Positions 35,722 through 45,044 of a stretch of 64,000 bases of DNA are shown here, piece after piece. Within the stretch, counting starts at the first letter, position 1. Each line of letters starts with the position of its first letter. Made by a program: the position numbers and the translations under genes. Under the pieces are notes generated by a model, which was not told the DNA's origin, did not search any database, and saw only the letters and a list, made by a program, of their open reading frames with translations. The stretch is from Phycisphaerae bacterium (GTDB lineage: Bacteria; Planctomycetota; Phycisphaerae; UBA1845): assembly GCA_029260215.1 (NCBI GenBank), contig JAJDDQ010000070.1, positions 62,001 through 126,000 on the forward strand, read 5' to 3'.

Positions 35722-38090
35722 TGCATTCGATCTTGAGTCGGACGGGCAAGACGCTGCCGTGGCAGGTGCGTGCGGGATGGTGTACGATCCGAAACGTGAT
35801 GCCAAATATGAATTTACGACGGGGCCTTTGGCCGGGACCACTGCGGGCGGGTTTGATTTCTGCGATCGTGCTGCTGTCTGTTTGGCCTTTCGGGGCGTAC
35901 GGACAGGCGGAGAAACCGGCTGAGCCTGAGGCGCCCGCCGAGCAAGAGCGAAAGTTCACCGTCGATCTGTCGAATCCGCGTGCGGCGATGCGTTCGTTTC
36001 TCGTGGCGATGCAGGACGCGCTGGCCGACCAGCCTGAGCGGATCGACGACGCCGTTTCCTGCTTGGATATTTCGTCGTTGGAGGGGGAGGATCGGCTGGA
36101 GCGTGCGCGGTCGCTGGCCCGGCGGCTGCATGCGATTATCGATCATTTCGGCGTCAAGCTGGACGACATTCCGACGGAGCCGGAAGACCGGTTTTTCGAA
36201 TTCAAGCGCGTCGAGCCCGCCAGCATGGACGAACCGGCATTACTGATTCGCGTTGACCGCGACCCGGATACCGGCTTGTGGCGATTCACCGCCTCGACGC
36301 TGGCGTCTGTTCCCGCCCTCGAGGAGTCGCAGCGCGCACAGGCCGAAGCTCCGAAGCCGGTTGAGACAGATGTTCCCGCCGCCCGCCGATCCGCGCGGGC
36401 GACGATGGCGACGTTCAGGGAAGCCGTCGACGCCGAGCCTCCGGATTTCGACGCGGCGGCGTTGTGTTTCGACCCGACCGGGCAGGACCGGGAAGCGTGG
36501 GCGGTGCAGGCCAAGACGCACGCGTCGAAGCTCAAGAACGTGATGGACAAAATCAAACTGGTGGTGCTGACGGAAATTCCGGACGCACACCAGGGTGAGC
36601 CGTTTGTCTGGTTCACGGGCGAATTTGGGAACATCGTCATCGGTCGCATCAACGAGATCGACCCAGGGTTGATGGCCGACTGGCACTATACGCCAAAGGT
36701 TGGCGAATGGCGGTTTACACCGCAGACGCTCAAGACGCTGGATGCGCTTTACAAGGAGTATGAAGACAAGCCGATCATTCGCGAGCTTCAAGACGCGGGC
36801 GTGGCGGAGCAGCTTACGCTGGCGATGCGCCTGGATCGCGAGATACCGGATTGGGCGAAGCGAGAATATCTGGGCTTGCAGGGTTGGCAGTGGGCGGCGC
36901 TTGTGGCGTTGCTGCCGGTCGGTTGGCTGCTGAAGGTGCTGGGGAGTCTTGCTGCGAAGCTTGCGCTGCGGTTGACGCTGCGCAAGCGCTATTATGAAAT
37001 CGAGCGGGACAAACGCCGGCGTGCAGCCGGTGCGATTGGTGCGATTGCGGCTGTTTTTTCATGGCATATCGCGATCCAGTACATGAATCTTCCCGCGGAG
37101 CTTTTCGGCGTACTTCTGCGGGCGACCCAGCTCACGGTGGCGGTCACGCTCGTCTGGGCGGGGTATCGATTTGTCGATGTGGTCGGCGGATACATCATCG
37201 CCAACAAGGATGTCCGGCTGACCGAAATCGACGAGGTGCTCATTCCGCTGCTGAGCAAGGTGCTTCGCATTGTGGTCGTGGGCGTTGTCGTGCTCATCGT
37301 TCTTCGATGGTTTGGTTACACGCCCAGTACGGTGCTGGGGGCGTTGGGCATTGGTGGTCTTGCGCTCGCGTTCGCAGCCCAGGATACGCTGGGCAACTTT
37401 TTCGGTTCGATCACGGTTCTTTTTGACCGGCCTTTCGGAATTGGTGATTGGATTGTGGTCGGCGATACGGAGGGCACGGTGGAGCGTGTTGGTTTTCGCT
37501 CCACGCGCGTGCGGACATTTTACAACTCCGTGATCACGGTCCCCAATTCGCAGATGGTCAAATCGAGCGTGGACAACTACGGCGCGCGCCGCTACCGCCG
37601 TGTCAGGACGATGATCTCCATCACCTATGCAACGCCGCCCGAACTGATCGACGCATTTTGCGAAGGTATCCGCGAGCTGGTTCGATTGCATCCGTACACG
37701 CGCAAAGACTACTACCACGTCTATTTCAACAAGTTTGAAGCATCGTCTTTGGACATTCTCCTCTACATTTTCTTCGAAGCTCCGGACTGGTCGACGGAGT
37801 TGCGGGAAAGGCATCGTCTTTTTGTTGATATTTTGCGGCTGGCTGACCGGCTGGGTGTGGAATTCGCCTTCCCGACGCAAACCGTGTGGCTGGAGAAGGG
37901 GGATGCCTCCGCGAGGAACGCACCTTTTTCGATTGACTCAAGCCGGGACGATCCCGAGTCCGTGGGCGCGGAACAGGCATCCGGTTTGTTCGAGGAAACC
38001 TACGGCAGTCTCATGAGTCGCCGGCCCCCGGTCGTTATCGAAGGCACGCCGCGTGGAAAACGCGGACGCGATGCGTCACCGGATGCGTGA
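35721..38090 (+). CDS. MscS-family mechanosensitive ion channel with N-terminal extracytoplasmic domain
   Basis: 789 residues from ATG 35721 (GGGGAG five bases upstream; overlaps the preceding TGA). A signal peptide lies near 27-60 (ISAIVLLSVWPFGAYGQ). A periplasmic domain of about 350 residues follows, then three or four membrane helices from about residue 390. The MscS pore helix and beta domain are visible: TVLGALGIGGLALAFAAQDT, then FGSITVLFDRPFGIGDWI and VVGDTEGTVERVGFRSTRVR. Such channels open under membrane tension to release solutes on osmotic downshock. The 3' end overlaps the convergent gene by 15 bp. Confidence 0.93.
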   Translation: MHSILSRTGKTLPWQVRAGWCTIRNVMPNMNLRRGLWPGPLRAGLISAIVLLSVWPFGAYGQAEKPAEPEAPAEQERKFTVDLSNPRAAMRSFLVAMQDALADQPERIDDAVSCLDISSLEGEDRLERARSLARRLHAIIDHFGVKLDDIPTEPEDRFFEFKRVEPASMDEPALLIRVDRDPDTGLWRFTASTLASVPALEESQRAQAEAPKPVETDVPAARRSARATMATFREAVDAEPPDFDAAALCFDPTGQDREAWAVQAKTHASKLKNVMDKIKLVVLTEIPDAHQGEPFVWFTGEFGNIVIGRINEIDPGLMADWHYTPKVGEWRFTPQTLKTLDALYKEYEDKPIIRELQDAGVAEQLTLAMRLDREIPDWAKREYLGLQGWQWAALVALLPVGWLLKVLGSLAAKLALRLTLRKRYYEIERDKRRRAAGAIGAIAAVFSWHIAIQYMNLPAELFGVLLRATQLTVAVTLVWAGYRFVDVVGGYIIANKDVRLTEIDEVLIPLLSKVLRIVVVGVVVLIVLRWFGYTPSTVLGALGIGGLALAFAAQDTLGNFFGSITVLFDRPFGIGDWIVVGDTEGTVERVGFRSTRVRTFYNSVITVPNSQMVKSSVDNYGARRYRRVRTMISITYATPPELIDAFCEGIRELVRLHPYTRKDYYHVYFNKFEASSLDILLYIFFEAPDWSTELRERHRLFVDILRLADRLGVEFAFPTQTVWLEKGDASARNAPFSIDSSRDDPESVGAEQASGLFEETYGSLMSRRPPVVIEGTPRGKRGRDASPDA

Positions 38091-38930
38091 CGATCTCACA
38101 CGCACGGGTTGTGCGGCTGACTGACGCCGTCCCGCGATGCCCGCATAACCAATCGCCAACATGATGGCGATGAGACCGGCCATCGCGAAGGTTGAGTCGG
38201 CTGGTACGGTCGCGCCGCCGGGTGGGGTGGAGCTGTCCAATACGATGTTGTCGATCCAGATGAATGGTGTCTGATTTTCCTGGAACGGTTGCTCTCTGCG
38301 AAACTCGATTTCGAGCGTGTAGTCACGCGACTCCATCGGCACAAACGAGCCGGTCAAGTTCTCGAACCGCGTCTCGCCCGGATTAACGGGGCCGAACATG
38401 AATTGCGCGATTGTTTCGCCCGGTCGCGGGCCGCAGGAATTCGGATCCACCGGCGCACCGGCTGGTCTGATGCGTACGATGACCCGCCCGCCGTCAGGGT
38501 CTGGGACCGAACCGATTGCTTGAGACGCAAGCTGGGCGGTAAACGTGTATTGGGTTCCGGCCTCAAGGAAAAGCAGGCTGTTGCCCATTGGCGGCGGTCC
38601 GCCGGTCTGCGAAATGAATACCGACGCCCCAGGCCCTCCCCCCGGAAAGACGCAAGGACCACCGACGCCGAAGAACGCGGCACAGTTGCCCACGCCACCC
38701 TGCGCCGCGCATGGCGGGGGGTCGTTCGGACCTTCGGCTGACGCTTTGGGGAACGAGAAGGAGCCCACGCCGCGCTTCTGGCTGTTGTTCTGGGAGGCGT
38801 CCACGTTCCAGTCGGTGAATCCGCCGGACTTCCAATCGCCGTCATTCACTTCGCCAGCCCGGGTCGTTGTCACGAGTCCGAGGCCTATCGCGACGGCGAT
38901 TATGCTAATTTGATTCACATGAGATTTCAC
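38076..38930 (-). CDS. Secreted protein with PEP-CTERM-like C-terminal sorting signal
   Basis: 284 residues from GTG 38930 (GGAG nine bases upstream). It has a signal peptide (ISIIAVAIGLGLVTTTRA) and a C-terminal signal of the sorting type: VPADSTFAMAGLIAIMLAIG, then AGIAGRRQSAA with Arg at the end. This resembles PEP-CTERM or IPTL-type tails, though the exact PEP box is absent. The body includes Cys-rich and Pro/Gly-rich strands of unknown function. The last 15 bp overlap the convergent mechanosensitive channel gene. Confidence 0.75.
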   Translation of the reverse strand: MKSHVNQISIIAVAIGLGLVTTTRAGEVNDGDWKSGGFTDWNVDASQNNSQKRGVGSFSFPKASAEGPNDPPPCAAQGGVGNCAAFFGVGGPCVFPGGGPGASVFISQTGGPPPMGNSLLFLEAGTQYTFTAQLASQAIGSVPDPDGGRVIVRIRPAGAPVDPNSCGPRPGETIAQFMFGPVNPGETRFENLTGSFVPMESRDYTLEIEFRREQPFQENQTPFIWIDNIVLDSSTPPGGATVPADSTFAMAGLIAIMLAIGYAGIAGRRQSAAQPVRVRSSRIR

Positions 38931-39104
38931 GATGACTTACTCCACAGTACTGCGTCGCCCACATTCTGCGGGCGCTCAGACGGGCGACAGCTCAAAGTTC
39001 CGAAGTGGGCCGTTGGAAATTCTAAGCGAGTTGCCTGGCTGGATTCAAGGTCGAATTCCGTCAAACGCCCGATAGTCGTTCCGTTTGTGAGGGTGAGCGG
39101 GGAA

Positions 39105-41681
39105 TCAGTCCGTTTTTACGGGGAGTGCGTGTAGTTTTGCGAGTTCGCGTTCGTAGCTTTCGTACGCGGTGTCGTCCCCCAGCTTGCGCGAAACGGACTG
39201 TAATCGTTGAATTGTGGCGACGGTATCGTCAAAGGGGGGCTTATCCTTCACGCGGATCACGTCGAGGCAGTTCAACAGAACCGTTCTTGCTTCCTCATTA
39301 CGATTCAACGTGTCCAGACATCCGCCAAACGTGCTCTTGAGAATCGCCAGGCGAAAGTTATCGGCGGGCAATTTGTCGTCAAGAATATCGATCGCCTCTC
39401 GATAGAGCGCGGCTGCCTGTGAATGATCGCTCTTGTGCTCGTAGACGTTCGCGAGATTGACAAGCGTGGTGGCCATTTTGGGGTGCCCGCGCAAGAGTTC
39501 CCTGCGGATGTCCAGTGCTCGCGTCAGGTAGGATTCGGCTTTGTCGAAATCCTCCTTGTCGATGTGGAACTCGCCCAGATTGTTCAGGCTGAGCGCGACG
39601 AATTCGTTGTGTTCGCCGTAGCGCGAGATGCGAAGATTGAGGGCTTCGATTAGAACGCGTTCGGCTTCGTCAAAATCTCCGAGCTTGCGCAGGACGCGCG
39701 CCAGATTGTTCATCTTGTCGCAGACTATCGGGTGGTTGGGTTCGAGTCTCTTGCGGAAGATGTCAATGGACTCGCCGACGAGCCGTGCCGCTTCGGCAAA
39801 ATCTCCTTGGCGGTAGCGCACTTGCGCGAGCATGTCCAGGCTGGCTGCCAGGTCGGGGTCGTCTGCGGACAAGACCGCCCGACGAATCTCCATCGCTTCC
39901 ATGACGTATGGTTCGGCTTCGTCGATTCGACGCAGTTGGAGCAGGACGCCGGCCAAGTTCTCCAGACTCTTAGCCAGGTCGCGATGCTGGGGGCCGAGGA
40001 GTTTTCGTCGCATTGAAACCGCCTTCCGCAACAATTCTTCGGCGTCGGAGAATTGTCCCGAGGCACGCAGCGTCACGCCGAGGTAATGCTGACTTGTCGC
40101 GACGAGCGGGTGTTCGTGACCGTAGAGTTGCGTGCGGATGTCCATCGCCCGCCGCGCAGTTTCGACGGCGTGATTGAGATTCTTGTTGTCGCGGTGAAGG
40201 CTTGCGAGGTCGGTCAAGGCGTTTGCAACACGTTCGTTCTGGTCGCCGTATTCGTCTTCAAGGAGACGCAGGGATTCTTCGAGCAACGGCTCCGCTTGGG
40301 CATACAAGCCCAGGTTGCTGTAGACGCTGCCCATCGTGTTCATCAGCCTGGCTTTGATGAGCGGTTGGCCGTCAAGTTCTGTGCCGATGCGACTGACGCC
40401 CCGATCAAGAATTTCTCGGGCGGTGATGGTGTCTCCGCCCGACTTGGTCGGGTCGGGCGTGTTGAACAAGCCGACGAGAAATTCGGCGATGCGTGTGGCG
40501 GACTCCGCCTCCTGCTCGGCCACCCGTTTCGCTTCGAGGGTCTTGTTGTGCGCGATGGCGATGCGGTTGGCCTGGACCTTGGCGTTTACGGCGAAGCTCA
40601 CGAGCGAGACGAGTAGGGCGGCAGTCAGGACGAGTCGCACGGGATTGCGCTGCACGTATTTCCGCACGCGATACGCATAACTGCCAGCCAGCGGCGTCAC
40701 GGGGCGACACTCTTTGATTGCGGATATGTCGCGCAATACGCCGGCCATCGTCTTGTAACGATCAGCCGGCTTCGGCGACGTACACATCTCCGCGACGGCT
40801 GCAAGATCGACGGTTGTGCCCGATTGCTCAGCCAGAGCGCCGCGTACGTCGAGTCGCGTGCCGCAAATGCTCTGATAGAATTCGAGCTTCTCGTTCAGCC
40901 CAGACGCGCTTTCGAGCCGTTCCATTGTTTCAGGGCACGCTCGCGGCGTTCGGCCGGTCAGAACGGCGTGCAGGGTTGCGCCGAGCGCGTAAATGTCCCA
41001 GCGAACGTCGGGTTGAACCGGGCGGTCCGGCGAGCCGATCGCTGCTTGCTCAGGGGCCATATAGAAGAGTGTTCCCAACGTGGCTGCGTAATCCGTGAAG
41101 ACGCGGGATTGCCCGAAGTCCGCGATGCGAATGTTATCCTGCTCGTCGATGAGAATGTTTGCGGGTTTGAGATCGCAGTGGATGAGACCCTTGGCATGGA
41201 TGTATTGCATGGCCTCACAAATCTGCTCAACCCATCGCAGGATGCGTTTGGGGGCTGGGGGTCGGTCTGCGCCGACGAATTGCTGCAGCGAGCCACCCTC
41301 CATGAGGTCCATGATGTAGAAGGGCGTGCGGCCGCCGAGTTGGGCGTCGAGCAATGTGACGACGTGCGGATGGCGATCGAGTCGGGTTAGGCGCTCTACT
41401 TCACGTTGCAGGAATAGCCAGTCCAGCCCGCCGGTCTGCGTGAATATCTTGATCGCCACTTCTTTGCGCGTGCTGATTTGCATTCCGCGCCATACCTGCC
41501 CGTTCCCGCCTTCACCGAGCAGTTCCACCAGGACGTGGCCGGGGATTTTCGGTACGCCCGCTGTCGGCGTCGCGTCGTGCTGAGTGGACAGGCGCGCTGA
41601 TTCCGACGCGCCCGTTTCGCCTTGCCTAAGCGTGCGCGGGTCATCGTGCGGCGAATTGGGCGGTGGTGTGTCTTTGGGCAT
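39105..41681 (-). CDS. Membrane Ser/Thr protein kinase with TPR repeats
   Basis: 858 residues. The N-terminal kinase domain (about 45-310) has the glycine loop LLGEGGNGQVWRG, the VAIK lysine (EVAIKIF), the catalytic HCDLKPANIL and the DFG motif (IADFGQSRVF), then YMAPEQAAIG. The HRD arginine is Cys, so it is a non-RD kinase. One membrane helix follows (NPVRLVLTAALLVSLVSFAV). The extracytoplasmic part has about 10 tetratricopeptide repeats of the 42-residue type (LAKSLENLAGVLLQLRRIDE, FVALSLNNLGEFHIDKEDFD). This layout is common in planctomycetes. The neighbouring FHA-cyclase gene suggests a signalling pair. Confidence 0.94.
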   Translation of the reverse strand: MPKDTPPPNSPHDDPRTLRQGETGASESARLSTQHDATPTAGVPKIPGHVLVELLGEGGNGQVWRGMQISTRKEVAIKIFTQTGGLDWLFLQREVERLTRLDRHPHVVTLLDAQLGGRTPFYIMDLMEGGSLQQFVGADRPPAPKRILRWVEQICEAMQYIHAKGLIHCDLKPANILIDEQDNIRIADFGQSRVFTDYAATLGTLFYMAPEQAAIGSPDRPVQPDVRWDIYALGATLHAVLTGRTPRACPETMERLESASGLNEKLEFYQSICGTRLDVRGALAEQSGTTVDLAAVAEMCTSPKPADRYKTMAGVLRDISAIKECRPVTPLAGSYAYRVRKYVQRNPVRLVLTAALLVSLVSFAVNAKVQANRIAIAHNKTLEAKRVAEQEAESATRIAEFLVGLFNTPDPTKSGGDTITAREILDRGVSRIGTELDGQPLIKARLMNTMGSVYSNLGLYAQAEPLLEESLRLLEDEYGDQNERVANALTDLASLHRDNKNLNHAVETARRAMDIRTQLYGHEHPLVATSQHYLGVTLRASGQFSDAEELLRKAVSMRRKLLGPQHRDLAKSLENLAGVLLQLRRIDEAEPYVMEAMEIRRAVLSADDPDLAASLDMLAQVRYRQGDFAEAARLVGESIDIFRKRLEPNHPIVCDKMNNLARVLRKLGDFDEAERVLIEALNLRISRYGEHNEFVALSLNNLGEFHIDKEDFDKAESYLTRALDIRRELLRGHPKMATTLVNLANVYEHKSDHSQAAALYREAIDILDDKLPADNFRLAILKSTFGGCLDTLNRNEEARTVLLNCLDVIRVKDKPPFDDTVATIQRLQSVSRKLGDDTAYESYERELAKLHALPVKTD

Positions 41682-41775
41682 TGGCCGTCCGTCGTGACAA
41701 CTGTCTTCCTGATGCTATGAAGTGTGTGCGATTCGATCAAGGTGAAACCGACTTATCGTGCATCACCCATCCGCG

Positions 41776-43521
41776 CTACTTCGTGGTCAGTGTGACGACG
41801 CCATGCCAATCCGGCGGCGGCTTTCGTTGCAACGCCAGCGTATACACGAAGCGGGCGGCTGCGTCTTCTCGAACGATAGGGTGCAGCGATTCGAATGCGG
41901 CGTCCCAATCTCCGCGCTCGAAGGCGTCGAGCGCCTGGGCGTGTATGTCGAAACGGTTGAGCAGGGCAGTTCGATCTTCGGCGGAATCGGGGGCTTGATG
42001 AATCGTGAAAAGATCGACTTCGCGCGTGGTCCCGACTGGCAGAAAGCGAGCCACGCGCCGTGTCAGAATGGCATTCGCACTGAGAGAATCCGCGACAGCC
42101 CTGGTGACAAGGATCGGCACTCCGACCGCCTTGGTAATACCCTCGACGCGGGAGGCTTGGTTCGCGACTTCGCCGAGAAGGTCATAGGCGTAAACGTCCT
42201 CAGAGCCGAGCGAGCCAGCCACTACGTCACCCATACCCAGCCCGATGCCGCATTCCCAGCCATCGGTTACCTCCGACAACTGCTGTGCCATTTCAATTGC
42301 AGCCAGGCAGGCGCGTTCGGCATGATCCGCCACGGAATAGGGTGTGTTCCAACAGGCCATGAATCCGTCGCCCATGTACCGCAACACGATACCATCGTAC
42401 TTGACCACGCAATGGGTCATGGCTGTCAGCGCTCGGCGCAGCTCGCCTTCGTATTCGAGAATGCGCTCGAGGTTGCCTTCGGTCTTCCGGCTGAAACCGC
42501 GAATATCGAAGAACATGACCGTGGCTTCGGTGATTCTCGGTGACAGGGCGTCGAGGTTGTCCGATTCGAGTATCTTGGCGAACAACTGGCTGGAGAAGAA
42601 ATGCCCCAGACGCGATTTCCAAGCCTCCAGTTTGTCCATCGCGAGCGAGCGGCCGACCATGTCCGCGACAAGCCCGACGAGTCGGGCTGTGTCGCGTAAC
42701 GTCATACCGCCCGAAACCCCGCGCGCGGTGCCGAGTGCGACGCTCGTGCCGGCCACGTAGAGACAGGTTGGCGGCTCCCCGCGAACGTCCATGGCGCAGC
42801 AGACCGCCCAATCCACCCCTTCGTGCATCGTCGCGGTCACGTCCTTCGCGTTCTGCGTGTTCCACTCAGCTGCCGCGGGTCCGGGCGCTTCATCGATGGC
42901 CGTTGTGATCAGTCCGTTGCTCGTCGGTCTGTCGAGTTCGCGATCGTCGATTGCGTCTTCGGCGAGCACGTGGGTCGAGCCGCCCTCGATGCGAATAACC
43001 TGGACCCAATCAGCTCCGGCTGCCGACCGCAATGCAGCGCACGCATAGTGAAAAAACTCGTGTCGGTTTTTCGTACGCAGCACTTCCGGCAACTCAAGCA
43101 AATCGAGCAGGCGCAGACGATCCGCACTTGCGTCGCCGGCACGAAGCTCATCGTTGGTCAAGGTGAATTGGAGCGTTGGGGCGGCTGCGCGGTCTGTTTT
43201 TGGGGACGGACGCGACGGAGTCGTCCGAGGTGCGTCGAGAAGGAAAAAGGCGGTTGCACCGATGACGAAACATTCGCCCGGCCGCAGACGAAACGCATCC
43301 GACGGTTGCCCGCTGTGGAAGATCGCGTTTTGCGCATCTGACAACTTGGTGACTTGAACGCGACGTCCCTTGCAACGCAAGGTCGCGTGTTTTCGACTCA
43401 GAAACGGCTCGCCCGCAACGACGCAGTCCGCCTGCTCGGACGATCCCAGAATCAGTTCGGCGTCGTCTGGCAGGTCGACGACTCGGACAGCTCCGTCTGC
43501 GGGTCGAATCTCCAGTTTCAT
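41776..43521 (-). CDS. FHA domain - GAF-like - class III adenylate/guanylate cyclase
   Basis: 581 residues from ATG 43521. An N-terminal FHA domain (residues 5-90) has the phosphothreonine-binding pattern GSSEQADCVVAGEPFLSRKH. A middle region, about 130-310, looks like GAF. The cyclase domain begins near 330: EATVMFFDIRGFSRKTEGN carries the first metal Asp and VLRYMGDGFMACWNTPYS the second. It makes a cyclic nucleotide from ATP or GTP in the cytoplasm; I cannot assign cAMP versus cGMP. It lies 94 bp upstream of the Ser/Thr kinase gene on the same strand. The FHA domain may bind phosphothreonines made by that kinase. Confidence 0.9.
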   Translation of the reverse strand: MKLEIRPADGAVRVVDLPDDAELILGSSEQADCVVAGEPFLSRKHATLRCKGRRVQVTKLSDAQNAIFHSGQPSDAFRLRPGECFVIGATAFFLLDAPRTTPSRPSPKTDRAAAPTLQFTLTNDELRAGDASADRLRLLDLLELPEVLRTKNRHEFFHYACAALRSAAGADWVQVIRIEGGSTHVLAEDAIDDRELDRPTSNGLITTAIDEAPGPAAAEWNTQNAKDVTATMHEGVDWAVCCAMDVRGEPPTCLYVAGTSVALGTARGVSGGMTLRDTARLVGLVADMVGRSLAMDKLEAWKSRLGHFFSSQLFAKILESDNLDALSPRITEATVMFFDIRGFSRKTEGNLERILEYEGELRRALTAMTHCVVKYDGIVLRYMGDGFMACWNTPYSVADHAERACLAAIEMAQQLSEVTDGWECGIGLGMGDVVAGSLGSEDVYAYDLLGEVANQASRVEGITKAVGVPILVTRAVADSLSANAILTRRVARFLPVGTTREVDLFTIHQAPDSAEDRTALLNRFDIHAQALDAFERGDWDAAFESLHPIVREDAAARFVYTLALQRKPPPDWHGVVTLTTK

Positions 43522-43541
43522 CAACCGTTCATCCTGCTCAG

Positions 43542-43585
43542 CAAAAAAGAAGGCGGATCGAAACGTCGAGTCGCTTCGATCCGCC
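43542..43585 (-). terminator. Rho-independent terminator of the Cys/Lys-rich repeat gene
   Basis: An 11-bp stem (GGCGGATCGAA / TTCGATCCGCC) with a 12-nt loop is followed on the minus strand by TTCTTTTTTGC. It lies 27 bp past the stop of the gene at 43612. Confidence 0.88.
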
Positions 43586-43611
43586 GAAAGATGTCAGTTG
43601 ACCGGTGGTCG

Positions 43612-44817
43612 TCAGGACTTGGTGTCCGTTTCGACGGCCTTCATGATTTGCTCGATCCGGCGCTGAGCGGCAAGCAGGCCCGCTTCAGTCTCGTCGATGG
43701 TTTCCTTGCCATCCGCCGTGTTGGAAACGGTGACGGTCTTGGCGGCTTTTGCCGCTTCGGCAGCGAATTTGGCCGCTGACTTCGAGCAGCCGAATTCCTT
43801 ACCAGCGACCACGTACTTTAGGGGCTTACCCGATTTTTCCGCGACTTTGCGAGCTGTCATGGGGCACTTGAAGGACTCACCATTCGCGACGAACTGAACC
43901 TCGGTCAGTGCGTCGGCCTTCGCGTTGAGCAATGCGGTCAGGGCAGTCGTCGCCGACTTGTGACACTTGAACGATTCGCCATTGACGACGTAGGTGATGT
44001 CTTGCTTGGTCTTTTCAGCCATCTTGCCGGCTGTTTTACGACAGGGGGTTTCCGCTCCTCCGACCTTGTAGGTCATGGTCGGCATGGAAGTCAGCACCGT
44101 GCCCGCTTTGGCCGATCCGCGTTTGCCGGAGCAGCCCGACTCGGTCGCCACGGTTTTGGCACCCTTTGAGCAGCAGCCTGACGGCTTGGCGTCTTCCGTC
44201 GAGGCGACGGTCTTGGCGCTCTTGCTGCATCCACCGGCTGACTTGGCTTTGCCGCTGCAGCAGCCGCTCTTGGCTTCGGCAGCTACCGCCACGGTCTTGG
44301 CACCCTTTGAGCAGCAGCCTGACGGCTTGGCGTCTTCCGTCGAAGCGACGGTCTTGGCGCTCTTGCTGCATCCACCGGCTGACTTGGCTTTGCCGTTGCA
44401 GCAGCCGCTCTTGGCTTCGGCAGCTACCGCCACGGTCTTTGCTTGCTTGGCGCCGCAACCTGACGGTTTGGCGTTTTCAGTCGTTGCGACAGTGAGAACT
44501 TTCGCATTGTCGGCTGCCTTGGCTTTTCCGTGGCATCCGCCCGTGCTGTTCGCTACCGTCTTGGCGCCCTTGGAGCAGCAACCGGACTTCTTGGCGCTTT
44601 CCGTCGTTGCGACGGTCTTGGCACCTTTGGTGCAACCTGACGGATTGGCGGTTTCGGTCGCGACGGTGATGACCTTCGCGCCGTTGCTGTCGACCGTCTT
44701 TGCGGTGGCCGCCGCAGTCTTCGCCGCAGCCGCCTTGTGCTTGTCGCACGCGAAGGCCGCCGTTGCGAATGTCAAAGCCAACACCGATACGTACGTAGCA
44801 ATTCTGGACAATTTCAT
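43612..44817 (-). CDS. Exported Cys/Lys-rich tandem-repeat protein, function unknown
   Basis: 401 residues with a signal peptide (MKLSRIATYVSVLALTFATA, then AFACDKH). Residues 30-240 are an array of Cys-Lys motifs built from SGCCSKGAKTVA and GGCSKSAKTVAST units. A 141-bp DNA unit (47 residues) is repeated almost exactly in tandem. The C-terminal half has three or four related modules of about 37 residues with the core YVVNGESFKCHKSATTA / FVANGESFKCPMTARKVAEK. The paired Cys suggest metal or heme-like ligand binding or disulfide crosslinking, but no known family matched. It has its own terminator and a purine-rich ribosome site, so it is monocistronic. Confidence 0.8.
   Translation of the reverse strand: MKLSRIATYVSVLALTFATAAFACDKHKAAAAKTAAATAKTVDSNGAKVITVATETANPSGCTKGAKTVATTESAKKSGCCSKGAKTVANSTGGCHGKAKAADNAKVLTVATTENAKPSGCGAKQAKTVAVAAEAKSGCCNGKAKSAGGCSKSAKTVASTEDAKPSGCCSKGAKTVAVAAEAKSGCCSGKAKSAGGCSKSAKTVASTEDAKPSGCCSKGAKTVATESGCSGKRGSAKAGTVLTSMPTMTYKVGGAETPCRKTAGKMAEKTKQDITYVVNGESFKCHKSATTALTALLNAKADALTEVQFVANGESFKCPMTARKVAEKSGKPLKYVVAGKEFGCSKSAAKFAAEAAKAAKTVTVSNTADGKETIDETEAGLLAAQRRIEQIMKAVETDTKS
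44170..44450. repeat. Two tandem 141-bp near-identical coding repeats
   Basis: Within the Cys/Lys-rich protein gene, the block 44170-44310 recurs at 44311-44450 with only a few base changes (for example GAGGCG/GAAGCG and GCCGCTG/GCCGTTG). Each encodes two Cys-Cys clusters and one single Cys. Such arrays are prone to copy-number change. Confidence 0.85.
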
Positions 44818-45044
44818 TTGATTACTCGCGCTCCTTATATCTCAGCCTGAAGTTTCGTGACCACTCCGGAAAACTTGTCAACACAGGCCTAATCATAACA
44901 CATCGACCCCGGAAAAACCAAATGGATCGTTACGCTTGCGTTACCCGTGCCGCCGACAAATTCCGACACACAGGCCAACCGAGTCGCTCCCAAGGTGTTG
45001 TCGCAAAGGATATTACGACACCGCCCGGATCGGGCGCCGTTCCG

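Noticed and set aside
44075-44821. Leu-rich ORF opposite the Cys/Lys-rich repeat gene
   Set aside because: Its repeats only mirror the repeat DNA; the minus-strand reading has a signal peptide, ribosome site and terminator.
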